Source: Fusobacterium varium
GTDB lineage: Bacteria > Fusobacteriota > Fusobacteriia > Fusobacteriales > Fusobacteriaceae
DNA length: 64,000 nucleotides
Assembly (NCBI GenBank): GCA_002356455.1
Contig: AP017968.1
Coordinates: 1,922,001-1,986,000 of the forward strand
Direction of reading: 5' to 3'
The translations under genes and the position numbers were made by a program. Shown in pieces: positions 27,017 through 36,217 of this stretch. The notes beneath the pieces are model-generated. The model saw only the letters and a list, made by a program, of their open reading frames with translations. It made no database searches and was not told the DNA's origin. Within the stretch, counting starts at the first letter, position 1. Each line of letters begins with the position of its first letter.

Positions 27017-29167
27017 TTAATTTTTAGTTATTTCAAGTGTAAGATTCTTTACATCTCCATTAAAGTTAATATGTAAATGACAGTTATCTCCCTCTATATT
27101 TACTGATATGTCATCTCCAGGCTGCAGTATAGAGTTAACACATTCCTGATTTGAAAGCCATTTATTTTTCTGACTTGTTGGTTTATTGCTGAAAAAGTCT
27201 TTTATTTTATCCTCTTTAAAATCTGTTGTAAGGAATCTTAAGACTCTTTCTATATATGTTGTTGCTACAGTCTTATACATAGGTTCAAATACTCCATCTT
27301 CATTAGTTGCTAAAGTTCTCGCCTTGTATACTGTGATATTATTTATAAGTCTTCCTCCATGCTGCACATTGTCTGAAGAAAATATAAATCCAAAATTGTT
27401 TCTGTTGATGCTGTCTTTAGTTGCAATAGTATATCCAGTTATCTCTTTTGACATACTTGTAACTATTTTAAAGCTGTTATCTTTTTCCTCTATGTTTATT
27501 CTTACTCCTGGCTCTTTTAAGTCAGTCTTTTTAAATCTCTTCCTCAAATAATCTGGACACTGCTGAGCTGCTGTTATTCCTGCTGCAACATAAGAACTTT
27601 CTATATAGACTCCTTCTATCCAGAATTTAACTAATTCATTCTTATCAAATTCCGCCAAATTAGATTCTTCTGCTTTAAGTTTATAATCAAGTATTACACT
27701 TGATTTTTCCTTTGGTATTATAGTAAAGTTAGGAACACACGCAATTAAATATTGAGAAAAATCTCTGTATTGAAGATTCTTAGTTTTTTCTACATACTTT
27801 CCTATTCCAGTAGTTGCCAGATTATTAAATGTAGTTTCATCAGTTCCTATCACGCTGAAAAAACTTGTAACCTTGTATTGAGCCAGTATAGACATAAGCA
27901 CTTGAAGATTTTCATTTGTATTGACGCTCTTTTTCTGTACTTTAGTTGTTCCTTTAAATCTTTGTCTGATATTTTTGCTGTCATCAATCTCATCCAGATT
28001 TATACTTGGAATAATTGCATACCAGATAGTATTTTCAAAATCATTTTTCTGATTAACAGTATTTAAGTATAGCTCTAATGCTTGTTTATTTTCACCCTTT
28101 AAAAGCATTTCAAGTTTATTGTTTACTACTAAAAGAGTAGGTTTCATTCCATTAAGATCTTTATCATATTGTTCAAAGAATACTTTTACCCCTAATAGTT
28201 TTTCCATAAGTGGTTTTATTGTTTTTATAAAATCTTCCTGTGCTTCTTTATAGAATGTTAAATACTGATTATAATTTTTTACTTCTCTTTCTACATCTAT
28301 TTCTTCTATCACTGTAGGAAGAGGAACAAAAGTTCTCACTACTAAATTTTTTACATATTCATTTGGTTCTTCATTGACTTCTTCAAAATCTTCTTCAAAA
28401 TATTGAGCCAAAAGCTGGTTATGCTGATTAGATGCCACAGTTAGTGCTGTACTCTGTTTTGATTTTTCCTCAATTATTTTAAGTTCTCCATGTTCATCCA
28501 TAGTAAGCATTCCTATTTTTATTTCTTCTGCTTTTCCACCATTTTCACTCTGCCCTATCAATACCCTAGTTTTAATATCTTCGATAGCTAGAGGGAGCAT
28601 ACCTAGAATATTGTTATAACTTTCTCCTGCCTTTGAAAATGCTATATTTAATTTATCAGCATATTCAAGTTTTGTTGGATCATCTTCCTCTAAGGATTCA
28701 TACTTATCATGGAGATAAGCTATTTCTTTTCTTAATTGCTTTATATCATCCATTACTTTTTTAGGAGAAAGCATATTTAAAATCTCTTTAAAATTAAAGT
28801 CTACATTTTTACTTCCATTAACTTTTTTACTGTCCAATAATGTTATAAGCATTTTAAAAAATGTATTTTCCATGTTTATTGGTATTTCAGTAATACAATT
28901 ATCCGGAATTCCATTTGGCTTTTCCAGACTATATCTTACCTTTTGGCTTGCTGCATTAAAAAAGCTATAAACTTTAGGTTCAAATTTTGTAAGAAACTCT
29001 TTAAAGTTTCTTACTAGAAGATGTTCATGAATCTCTCTGATTTTTTCATCATCTAAACTTGTTATATTATTACCACTTCCCACAAGAGTCAATAAATCCA
29101 GTTTTTCACTGTTGATCTCTTCAAACAGAATTGTTCTGTTTGTTTGTTCAAAAATACTTTTAGACAT
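27017..29167 (-). CDS. Candidate contractile sheath protein
   Basis: 716 residues, cytosolic, no ATPase motif. The C-terminal half carries sheath-like pieces: WYAIIPSINLD, FWIEGVYIESSYVAAGITAA (compare 'AGiyA' of phage sheaths), then ITVYKARTLAT and TYIERVLRFLTTDFKEDKI, like the conserved C-terminal handshake region of TssC and phage sheaths. The N-terminal ~250 residues are helical and may correspond to a TssB-like or regulatory part. As first gene of the operon, just before the Hcp-like gene, it occupies the usual sheath position. I consider sheath the best explanation but not certain. Ribosome site AGAGGTGG. Confidence 0.55.
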   Translation of the reverse strand: MSKSIFEQTNRTILFEEINSEKLDLLTLVGSGNNITSLDDEKIREIHEHLLVRNFKEFLTKFEPKVYSFFNAASQKVRYSLEKPNGIPDNCITEIPINMENTFFKMLITLLDSKKVNGSKNVDFNFKEILNMLSPKKVMDDIKQLRKEIAYLHDKYESLEEDDPTKLEYADKLNIAFSKAGESYNNILGMLPLAIEDIKTRVLIGQSENGGKAEEIKIGMLTMDEHGELKIIEEKSKQSTALTVASNQHNQLLAQYFEEDFEEVNEEPNEYVKNLVVRTFVPLPTVIEEIDVEREVKNYNQYLTFYKEAQEDFIKTIKPLMEKLLGVKVFFEQYDKDLNGMKPTLLVVNNKLEMLLKGENKQALELYLNTVNQKNDFENTIWYAIIPSINLDEIDDSKNIRQRFKGTTKVQKKSVNTNENLQVLMSILAQYKVTSFFSVIGTDETTFNNLATTGIGKYVEKTKNLQYRDFSQYLIACVPNFTIIPKEKSSVILDYKLKAEESNLAEFDKNELVKFWIEGVYIESSYVAAGITAAQQCPDYLRKRFKKTDLKEPGVRINIEEKDNSFKIVTSMSKEITGYTIATKDSINRNNFGFIFSSDNVQHGGRLINNITVYKARTLATNEDGVFEPMYKTVATTYIERVLRFLTTDFKEDKIKDFFSNKPTSQKNKWLSNQECVNSILQPGDDISVNIEGDNCHLHINFNGDVKNLTLEITKN

Positions 29168-29227
29168 ATTCCACCTCTTTTTGTTTTATTTTAAATATTT
29201 TTCATTTTTAAATTCTATTTAGTTTTA

Positions 29228-29257
29228 ATTATATCAATAATATATCATACCAGTCAA
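29228..29257 (-). promoter_or_regulatory. Main promoter of the injection-system cluster
   Basis: On the minus strand TTGACT-N18-TATAAT gives a strong sigma-70-type promoter. Transcription would start near 29221, leaving a leader of about 54 nt before the sheath gene. Confidence 0.75.
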
Positions 29258-29613
29258 ATATTGTGTTTCATTTAATTATATAGTATTTTTTTAGTTGCAA
29301 TATCTACCTTTTCTGCGTACTATTATTAAAATTGTTTGTTTAAAAAATTGTTTTTTTTGAAGAAAATCTAACTTCTCAATTTTTTTTAGAACAAGTCATT
29401 AAGTTTCTTTGTTACATTTCTTTCTTATAATTATTCTTAACCATACCAGTTATAAAAAAATTTTTATTTTTTTTTAAATAAATTATAATTTTTTTAAACT
29501 GTACTTATTAAAAATACAATAGTATTTATTTTTAAGTAATTCCAGTTAGATTATTATCACTATAGCCTAATTTTCTTTATAACAATTGTTTTAGAAATTA
29601 GGAAATAAAAAAA
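29258..29613. other. Intergenic DNA between cluster promoter and IS
   Basis: About 356 bp of very AT-rich DNA. I see no gene; only a short palindrome (AACAATTGTT, 29581-29590). It may once have held the original upstream flank of the cluster before the IS arrived. Confidence 0.5.
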
Positions 29614-29768
29614 GGGGCTGTTACAAATTAGTGATTGATAAACTAATTTGTGCAGCCTCTCTTATTTTTCATAAAAAAATAGAAATCTATTTTATAGATT
29701 TCTGCTAATTTATATTTTTATATTTATTTTTAAGTATCAAAAAAAGAAGTAGATGATTTTTTATTTAT

Positions 29769-31247
29769 CTAAGCTACTTTTAATGAGTGAAGTGTTGTTC
29801 CTAAGCGATTATTTATATTTCTGCTTAGATATCTGTTGAAGTTGTAAGCGATACAAAACAAACATATTTCTCTTAAAACACTTTTTTTACTTCGAACTTT
29901 TAATTTTCGCAATTTCATATCTTCTTTCAAAACTGCAAAAGCACCTTCTACTTGAATACTTCTGTTCATTCTTAATTGTTTTCCATAATTGCTTGATACA
30001 TTCTCTTTTGATTTATTTGATAAAATTCTAAATCTCGCATTGTACTTAATTTTTTTGTTAGTTTCAGGATTCCAAAAATATTGAACTGTATTATTTTTGT
30101 TAGAGTATAGAAATTCTAATTCTAATCCATCTTTTCTAAATAGCTTATTTTCAGAATTATTATATATTAAATTTTCTACTCTGTTTAAATCATTTTTAAA
30201 CTTTCTGATTTTAGATTTTTCAAAATATATTGGTTTTATGTATGAAGTATAGTCCATTTTTTCCAAATATTCATAATTTGAAATACTTTCATATCCTGCA
30301 TCAGCTACAATATTTTTAATTTCTAAATTTTGAGATGAAATTTTCTCTAAAAATGGAATCAAAGTTTTAGAATCAGAAGGGTTAGAAAAAATTTCATATG
30401 AAGAAATATATTCACTAATCACTCCTATTTGTAGATTATATCCAGGTTTTAATTGACCATTTCTCATATGGTCATCTTTCATTCTCATAAAAGTAGCATC
30501 TATATCAGTTTTTGAATAGCTATTTCTACCATTAAGATTTTTAAAATGATTAGAATATTTTTGATACTTTTCTAAGTATTCTGCGCATAATTCTAAATAC
30601 TTTTGCTCTTTAGATTTTCTCTTTCCTCTACCTTTGACTATTTGAAAATTCAAATTAGAAAGATATGAATATATTTCAAGGAAGTTGTCATATTGTAAGT
30701 TGAAATCATCATTAAAATTTGAAATTAATTCAAGAATTTTTTCATCTAATCTAGTTCTATATTTCTCAATAGATTTTTTCCAAACAAATGTATATTTATT
30801 AGCATATGCTTCAATTTTAGTGCCATCAATATATATTGTTTCAGTGGAAATATTTTCCATTTCAAAAATTTTTTCAACGAATTGTTCAAATAGATCTGGA
30901 AGAATATCTTCAGTTTTTACTAAGAATCTAGAAATAGTAGAGTGATCAGGAATTTTAGAATCTTGTAAAAGAAACCTAAATTTAATATTTTCATGGCAAG
31001 CCATTTCTATATCTCTAGTAGAAGTTAAATTGCGCGAATAGGCATAAACAATGATAGAAAACATTCTGATAGGATGTACCTTTGTTTTGTAAGAAAATAC
31101 TTGCATTAAACTACTAAAATCTAATTCCTCCAATATTGAGCTAAGTTTTCTTACAGGATCATTATCAGAAATTTCATATTGTAAAAAGTTAAAAAGTTTA
31201 GGTTGATTTAATTGAAAAAAAATGTTATTATTAGTTGGTTTTTGCAT
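29769..31247 (-). CDS. IS1182-family DDE transposase
   Basis: 492 residues. An N-terminal DUF772-like part (DPVRKLSSILE, RMFSIIVYAYSRNLTSTRDI, DSKIPDHSTISRF) is followed by the DDE domain: first Asp in TIYIDGTKIEA (Asp141), second in IVADAGYES (Asp316), and Glu in VEGAFAVLKEDMKLRK. All three are present and the frame is intact, so it should be active. Nearly identical to the shortened copy at 59645-60586 outside the deletion, showing recent movement. Confidence 0.9.
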   Translation of the reverse strand: MQKPTNNNIFFQLNQPKLFNFLQYEISDNDPVRKLSSILEELDFSSLMQVFSYKTKVHPIRMFSIIVYAYSRNLTSTRDIEMACHENIKFRFLLQDSKIPDHSTISRFLVKTEDILPDLFEQFVEKIFEMENISTETIYIDGTKIEAYANKYTFVWKKSIEKYRTRLDEKILELISNFNDDFNLQYDNFLEIYSYLSNLNFQIVKGRGKRKSKEQKYLELCAEYLEKYQKYSNHFKNLNGRNSYSKTDIDATFMRMKDDHMRNGQLKPGYNLQIGVISEYISSYEIFSNPSDSKTLIPFLEKISSQNLEIKNIVADAGYESISNYEYLEKMDYTSYIKPIYFEKSKIRKFKNDLNRVENLIYNNSENKLFRKDGLELEFLYSNKNNTVQYFWNPETNKKIKYNARFRILSNKSKENVSSNYGKQLRMNRSIQVEGAFAVLKEDMKLRKLKVRSKKSVLREICLFCIAYNFNRYLSRNINNRLGTTLHSLKVA

Positions 31248-31308
31248 AGGTATATTATATTAGAAATTTGAAAAAATTTTTAGTATTTTATACCTTTTTT
31301 TATTTTAA

Positions 31309-31352
31309 AAGAAAAAGCTGACAGGAAGAAAACTTCAAGTCAGCTTTTTGGA
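31309..31352 (-). terminator. Hairpin inside the IS, upstream of the transposase
   Basis: AAAAAGCTGAC pairs with GTCAGCTTTTT. On the minus strand it is followed by T-rich sequence, so it can stop readthrough from nrdG into the transposase gene. The same hairpin is in the second IS copy. Confidence 0.65.
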
Positions 31353-31396
31353 TAATTGGGCTATTTTGAATTTGCAACAGCCCCTTACTATATATT

Positions 31397-31855
31397 TTAA
31401 ATATTCATAAGCATCCCCTTGTGAAATACTCTCTGATTAGATGAACCTCTCAATTTTAATCTTAAATCTTTTTTAGCTATTTCAAATTTCCCATCTATAA
31501 GATAATCTATAAGATAAGTATCTATCCACTCCTCTACTTCTTCTTTTAAATATCCAGTCCATAGATAAACATTTTTATCTGTATTTTCTTTTATAAAGTG
31601 GATTAACTCTATGACTTCATTTCTATTTTCAGAATATAAAGGATCTCCACCTAAAAAGGTTACATTCTGCCATCTTGATTTAAAAATTATTTCCTTTATT
31701 TCTTCAAGTGTATATTCCTTACCTGCATTATAATCCCATGTATTTTTCGAAAAACATCCAAGACATTTATGCGAACAGCCAGCAAAGTATAGAGTTAGTG
31801 TATATCCAGTCATACTATTTACAGGATCATTATTTACTATTGATATTATCCTCAT
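31397..31855 (-). CDS. nrdG: Anaerobic ribonucleotide reductase activating protein
   Basis: 152 residues. A radical SAM enzyme that puts the glycyl radical on NrdD using SAM and a 4Fe-4S cluster. The cluster motif is CSHKCLGC, in the setting TLYFAGCSHKCLGCF; VTFLGGDPL matches the SAM-binding GGDP/GGEP motif. Usual length for NrdG. It starts 1 bp from the nrdD stop, the standard nrdD-nrdG operon. The IS inserted 12 bp beyond its stop, so its natural terminator may be displaced. Confidence 0.95.
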   Translation of the reverse strand: MRIISIVNNDPVNSMTGYTLTLYFAGCSHKCLGCFSKNTWDYNAGKEYTLEEIKEIIFKSRWQNVTFLGGDPLYSENRNEVIELIHFIKENTDKNVYLWTGYLKEEVEEWIDTYLIDYLIDGKFEIAKKDLRLKLRGSSNQRVFHKGMLMNI

Positions 31856-31856
31856 A

Positions 31857-34103
31857 TTACTTCACGTGTATAGCTCTATTTTTTATTTCTTTCATTCTTC
31901 CTTCTAGAGCATGAGTTATATTATAATTTGAAATATATCCACAGCAACGTCTTTGTATCTTCATTTTCATTCCATCTTCATTTCCGCAGTGAGGACATTT
32001 ATAACTTGCTGTTTTTTCATTATATGATATTTCTCCTGTATATCCACATTCATAACATACATCTGAAATAGTATTTACTGCAAAATACTCTATTCCTGCA
32101 TCATGAGCATATTGAATAAGCTCTATGATGGCTTGGCTATTATATGTTTTTCCACCATTTTCAACATACATGATATTTCCGCCATTACAATATTTAATAA
32201 ATGGAGCTTCTACATCTATCTTGTCAAAAGAGTCTATTGGAAGTTCTGAAGAAAAATGGAAAGAATTTGTATAATATTCTCTTTCTCTTAACCATTCAGG
32301 CATTATCTCACCATAGTTTTCTACATCTTTATTGAAAAATGTTGCTATAGAACTTTCTGCTGGAGTCCCATAAACAGATACAGGAAGTCCTGTTTCATAT
32401 TTTATATCATCAGCCTGTTTTCTGATAGCTTCCATTATAGTAATACCCATTTCATGTCCTTTTTCAGTTGATATATTTTCTTTATCATCTGATAATATTC
32501 TTACAGCATCATCTAATCCTAAGAATCCATAAGATACAGATGCCCTGTCTGTTTTTAATAATTCTTCTATAGTATCATCTGGTTCCAGTCTTGCTATCCC
32601 TCCATATTGAAATAGGATAGGAGCTTTTTTAGCCTGAAGATGTCTTACATTTTCAAATCTTGTTTGAATAGCTTTTTTCATGAGTTCTTTTCTTTTTTCA
32701 AGAATATCAAGGAATCTTTCTAATCTATTCCCCTCTGCTCCTCCATAACGTTCATCTTTCAATACATCTAAAGCAATTTGAGGAACGTTTAATGTTGCCA
32801 CCCCATAGTTAAATCTTCCATAATGCTGATATTTTCCATCTGCCTGATATTCGTGGTTTACTCTGCTACGACAACCCATTCTTGCATAATATTTACCTGC
32901 ATCATAATCTTCTTTAGAGTAGAAAAGGATATCTGGGTAATAAGTATTTGCTATACATTTAGATACTTCCTCAGTAATATAGAAATATTTATCTCCCTTT
33001 TTAAAGTTATAACCATCTACTACCATATATGAAAGTTTAGGGAAAATAGCAGGTATATGTTTTTCTCCAAGTCCTGTCTGCCTAACTTTTAAATAAGATA
33101 ATATTATATGCTCTGATTCCCATGAAGTAGGAATATTAAAAGTAATTGTACTAAATGGTGTCTGGCTTGCACTTCCTAATATACTGTTAGTCTGATATTC
33201 AAATAACTGACATGCATCATAAATATCTTTTGCTGTTCTTTCTTTAGCTATTTTAAATTCAACAGGTTTTTCAGAAGCTAATTTTTCATTTCCTGAGCTT
33301 ATTTCTCCAAATTCTTTTTCTATATCTTCTTCTGTTGCTCTAGATATATTTGATTCAGTAGATAATTTATCATTGTATGCTCTCATAAAATTTTTCTTGA
33401 AATTTTTCTTTGCATATTCAGCAAATACTTCATTGAAGTTTGGTAAAGAAACCCCACCATATTGGCTGGCAGAAATACTTGCCATTATCTGCATTGCTAT
33501 ATTCATAGCTGTTCCTACAGAATTTGGCTGACAGACATCAGCATTAGTTATTCTAGTACCATTTCTAAGCATATCTTCTATATTAAAAAGACAGCAGTTA
33601 GTAAGTTTAGTGTCTACATCAGAATCATGCCAGTGTATAGTTTTTTTTCTATGGGCTGCCCATAACTCTTTATCTATATTTTTTTCAAGTATATATCTGA
33701 AATATTCTCCTGCTATTAAATCTCTTTGTACTGATGGCAGCATAGAATTTTTATTGCTGTTTTCTCTATCTCCTACATCTACTATATCTGTCATATGTCT
33801 AAATACACCATTAGCTTCTTTTAATCTCTGTTCAGCTCTTTGTGTTCTGTATGTTTGGAAAGCCTTGGCCTGTTCAAACAATCCATTAGTACATAAAGTA
33901 TAAAATACTATATCCTGTATAGCTTCAACAGACATTCTCGTATTTCCATTAATTTTCTTTACTATGTCATCCATCATATGCCTAATGCTGACTTTATCTA
34001 TAAATTTTACTTCCTTATCTATTTTTTCTAAAACTTTTTCTATTTTTTCTTTGTTAAAAGTCACAATAGAGCCATTCCTCTTAATTACTTCTATCTTATG
34101 CAT
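31857..34103 (-). CDS. nrdD: Anaerobic ribonucleoside-triphosphate reductase
   Basis: 748 residues from the ATG that fits the AGGAGGAAAG ribosome site (a longer in-frame start at 34139 is unlikely). Makes dNTPs without oxygen. N-terminal ATP cone (IEVIKRNGSIVTFNKEKIEK), catalytic core (QPNSVGTAMNIAMQIMAS, GYGVATLNVPQIAL-like region), then a C-terminal zinc site (CYECGYTG ... CPHCGNED) and glycyl-radical loop RRCCGYISNYN. Forms an operon with nrdG. Upstream promoter overlaps candidate NrdR boxes. Confidence 0.95.
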   Translation of the reverse strand: MHKIEVIKRNGSIVTFNKEKIEKVLEKIDKEVKFIDKVSIRHMMDDIVKKINGNTRMSVEAIQDIVFYTLCTNGLFEQAKAFQTYRTQRAEQRLKEANGVFRHMTDIVDVGDRENSNKNSMLPSVQRDLIAGEYFRYILEKNIDKELWAAHRKKTIHWHDSDVDTKLTNCCLFNIEDMLRNGTRITNADVCQPNSVGTAMNIAMQIMASISASQYGGVSLPNFNEVFAEYAKKNFKKNFMRAYNDKLSTESNISRATEEDIEKEFGEISSGNEKLASEKPVEFKIAKERTAKDIYDACQLFEYQTNSILGSASQTPFSTITFNIPTSWESEHIILSYLKVRQTGLGEKHIPAIFPKLSYMVVDGYNFKKGDKYFYITEEVSKCIANTYYPDILFYSKEDYDAGKYYARMGCRSRVNHEYQADGKYQHYGRFNYGVATLNVPQIALDVLKDERYGGAEGNRLERFLDILEKRKELMKKAIQTRFENVRHLQAKKAPILFQYGGIARLEPDDTIEELLKTDRASVSYGFLGLDDAVRILSDDKENISTEKGHEMGITIMEAIRKQADDIKYETGLPVSVYGTPAESSIATFFNKDVENYGEIMPEWLREREYYTNSFHFSSELPIDSFDKIDVEAPFIKYCNGGNIMYVENGGKTYNSQAIIELIQYAHDAGIEYFAVNTISDVCYECGYTGEISYNEKTASYKCPHCGNEDGMKMKIQRRCCGYISNYNITHALEGRMKEIKNRAIHVK

Positions 34104-34141
34104 TGTGTCTTTCCTCCTATATTTATAATTGTTCCTCATCT

Positions 34142-34191
34142 ATTATACTATATCTTGTGTTATATTCAAATATTTTCCATATATATTGTTC
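34142..34191 (-). promoter_or_regulatory. nrdDG promoter with two candidate NrdR boxes
   Basis: On the minus strand TTGAAT-N16-TATAAT (34142-34169). Two NrdR-box-like sites lie at about 34147-34162 (AACACAAGATATAG) and 34176-34191 (AACAATATATATGG), offset 29 bp, close to the three-turn spacing usual for NrdR. The boxes overlap or adjoin the -35/-10, fitting repression. Confidence 0.45.
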
Positions 34192-34248
34192 TTTGATAAT
34201 ATGTATATCATTTATCCACCTTGATTTTACTTGCTTATCGGCAGGTCG

Positions 34249-34283
34249 AAAAAAAAGAACTTGACTTTTTATTTCAAGTTCCA
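34249..34283 (-). terminator. Terminator after the radical SAM gene
   Basis: On the minus strand GAACTTGA pairs with TCAAGTTC, followed by eight T. It separates the radical SAM gene from nrdDG. Confidence 0.8.
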
Positions 34284-34419
34284 TTTTTATTTAATAACTT
34301 TATGGATTTTTTCATATATTCTACTTATGTATATTTTTTTATAAATAATTTAAATAAATAGTTATTCAACAGAAAAAAAGTAATAATTTTTAAGAAAATA
34401 TTATTTCTTTTTCTGATAT

Positions 34420-35307
34420 TTAAAGCCTTCTATATTTTTTATCTTTGATATTATATCTTTCTAAAGAATTCTCTATTTCTAAAATAAGTCTTTCTTTATC
34501 CTGGGGAAATGTCCCACTCAGATTCAGATAGTTAGAAGCATGATTTGCTCTAAAGATAACAGGTGCTTTTACATTTATATTTTTTATCATTTTTTCTATT
34601 TCTTTTAATATGTCAATTCCTTCAGCTTCCTGAAAATTTCCCTGAAGATATTCATTATATATTTCTGTTCCCTCCTCCAGCATAAGACTAAGAATACCTA
34701 CATAATCTGGTTCTATTTCACTTATTAACTTTCCACTATTTACAGCATGATTTTCCCAGTTTCTTTTTCCTAGTATTCCAGCTATAAAAGTAACTGAAAT
34801 AGAAAATCCTGCTTTTTTGACTTTTTTACATAAGATATTAAGCTCTACAGAAGTGAATCCTTTTTTTATTTTTTCTAAAACTGCATCATCTCCACTTTCT
34901 AATCCAATATACAGCAGAGAAATTCCATTTTCTCTTATTCTCTTTAGTTCCTCATCTGTTTTTAATTGTATTGACTTAGGAGTAGCATAAGAAGATATTC
35001 TTTTGCACTCTGGAAATACTTCTTTTATATATAATAATATTTCTAAAAGGTGTTCTGTAGGTATAATCATTGCATCTCCATCAGCAAGAAATATTCTTTC
35101 AGCATATTTTACTTTTTTTCTGAAATATTCTATATCCTTTTTTATCTGTTCCATTGGCTTTACAGCAAATTTTTTATCCTTATACATACTGCAGAAAGTA
35201 CATTTGTTATGTGAACATCCAAGTGTTACCTGCAGAATGAGGCTGTAGGCTTCACTAGGTGGTCGATATATACTTCCAATCCACACATCTTCTGAATTTA
35301 TCATCAT
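34420..35307 (-). CDS. Radical SAM protein
   Basis: 295 residues. Cluster motif C..NKCTFC (GCSHNKCTFCSMYKDKKF), then FLADGDAMI, then ISLLYIGLESGDDAVLEKIK, the Elp3/HemN-like radical SAM core pattern. No B12 or TRAM domain. Substrate unknown; proteins of this type are common in anaerobes and often annotated only as radical SAM. Monocistronic with its own terminator. Confidence 0.85.
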   Translation of the reverse strand: MMINSEDVWIGSIYRPPSEAYSLILQVTLGCSHNKCTFCSMYKDKKFAVKPMEQIKKDIEYFRKKVKYAERIFLADGDAMIIPTEHLLEILLYIKEVFPECKRISSYATPKSIQLKTDEELKRIRENGISLLYIGLESGDDAVLEKIKKGFTSVELNILCKKVKKAGFSISVTFIAGILGKRNWENHAVNSGKLISEIEPDYVGILSLMLEEGTEIYNEYLQGNFQEAEGIDILKEIEKMIKNINVKAPVIFRANHASNYLNLSGTFPQDKERLILEIENSLERYNIKDKKYRRL

Positions 35308-35757
35308 TTCTTTATCCCCCTTATTTTACCCTTGATAAAGTTTATTATAATTCTTTAATTTTTGTAATGTTAAATAATTTTTATATGTAAAATTTTTTCC
35401 CTTAATTTTTTATATTTTTAAAATAAGATTATCCCCCTATTCCATTCCATAATTCTTTACCTATATTCAATTTTCCAATCTGACTGCAGAATAGTTTTAA
35501 TATTGTTTAGTATCTCCTTTTTATATATCTTTTTCTACCTTAATATTAAGAATAATTATACCTAATTTTTCATTTTTCTAGGTATTAAAAAATATCTGTT
35601 TAGTTTTTTATTTTATTTCCCATATTAATTTCGCTTCATAAATATCTTTGCCTAGTCAAAATATCCACTATTTCTATATTTGTTTGATTTTATATCTCCA
35701 AAAAGCTATAATATATTTATTATTTATTACTATATATAAAAGAAAAGGAGGAACATT
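35308..35757. other. 450-bp intergenic region
   Basis: AT-rich and without a gene. It holds a small stem-loop (ATACCTA at 35558-35564 with TAGGTAT at 35579-35585) and the promoter of the small gene that follows. Confidence 0.5.
35684..35712 (+). promoter_or_regulatory. Promoter of the 79-residue gene
   Basis: TTGATT-N17-TATAAT, giving a leader of about 40 nt. Confidence 0.6.
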
Positions 35758-35997
35758 ATGACTGAAGTTTATGCTTGTTTAGCTGGAAATTGGGTTAATC
35801 TTTGTGATGACCCTGAATGTGTAATGGGAGTTCGTCGCCAAACACCTTATACATGGTATGAAGAAGGTGGTGAAATATGGTCTCCTATCACAAAAGATGA
35901 TAGAGATACATATTATCAACTTGATTACATTTGGATTCATTACAAAGGTAAAGACTATAGAGTCAATCCTATATTTATTCAAATTGTAGTAGAATAA
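35758..35997 (+). CDS. Small orphan protein
   Basis: 79 residues, not recognised. Rich in Trp and Tyr (YTWYEEGGEIWSPITKDD, YYQLDYIWIHYKGKDYRV) with two Cys near the N-terminus (NLCDDPEC). No signal peptide or membrane helix. A good promoter and AAAGGAGGA ribosome site show it is expressed. It resembles small beta-domain proteins; function unknown. Confidence 0.7.
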   Translation: MTEVYACLAGNWVNLCDDPECVMGVRRQTPYTWYEEGGEIWSPITKDDRDTYYQLDYIWIHYKGKDYRVNPIFIQIVVE

Positions 35998-36217
35998 AAA
36001 ATGACAATATTTTAATTTATCTTTTACAGCAGCTGAATTTAAGAAAATATTCTTTTCAGCCTTCTTTACTTCAGCACTGTAAAGATGATTTATATCTAAT
36101 TTTAACTTATTTCATTCTCACTTAATTTTATTATTCTATTAATTTTAAAAAAAATTGTAGCTTTAAACTACTCAACCTTTAATTGAATTTCTAATTTGCT
36201 GATTGTCAATGCAAAAG

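Larger units (their letters stand above)
29614..31384 (-). mobile_element. IS1182-like insertion sequence, complete copy
   Basis: 1771 bp bounded by inverted repeats (GGGGCTGTTACAAATT on the left, its complement with one mismatch on the right). It holds one transposase gene on the minus strand. A hairpin at the left end (AAATTAGT with ACTAATTT) can end transposase mRNA, and another near the right end shields against readthrough. The right end lies 12 bp after the nrdG stop. An A7 tract touches the left end. No clear target duplication is visible. Confidence 0.9.

Noticed and set aside
3245-29167. Calling the cluster a classical type VI secretion system or an ordinary prophage
   Set aside because: No ClpV, TssJ, TssL or TssM is visible, and there are no capsid, terminase, portal, lysis or integrase genes; the signalling and chaperone genes do not fit a phage.
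29614-31384. Target-site duplication around the IS
   Set aside because: Flanks (AAAAAAA on the left, TTACTAT on the right) do not match; none is visible at the second copy either.
36024-36095. Possible small RNA or terminator with partial pairing near the 79-residue gene
   Set aside because: The stems (around TCTTTTACAGC and CTGTAAAGAT) are imperfect with a long loop and lack a T run; too weak to list.
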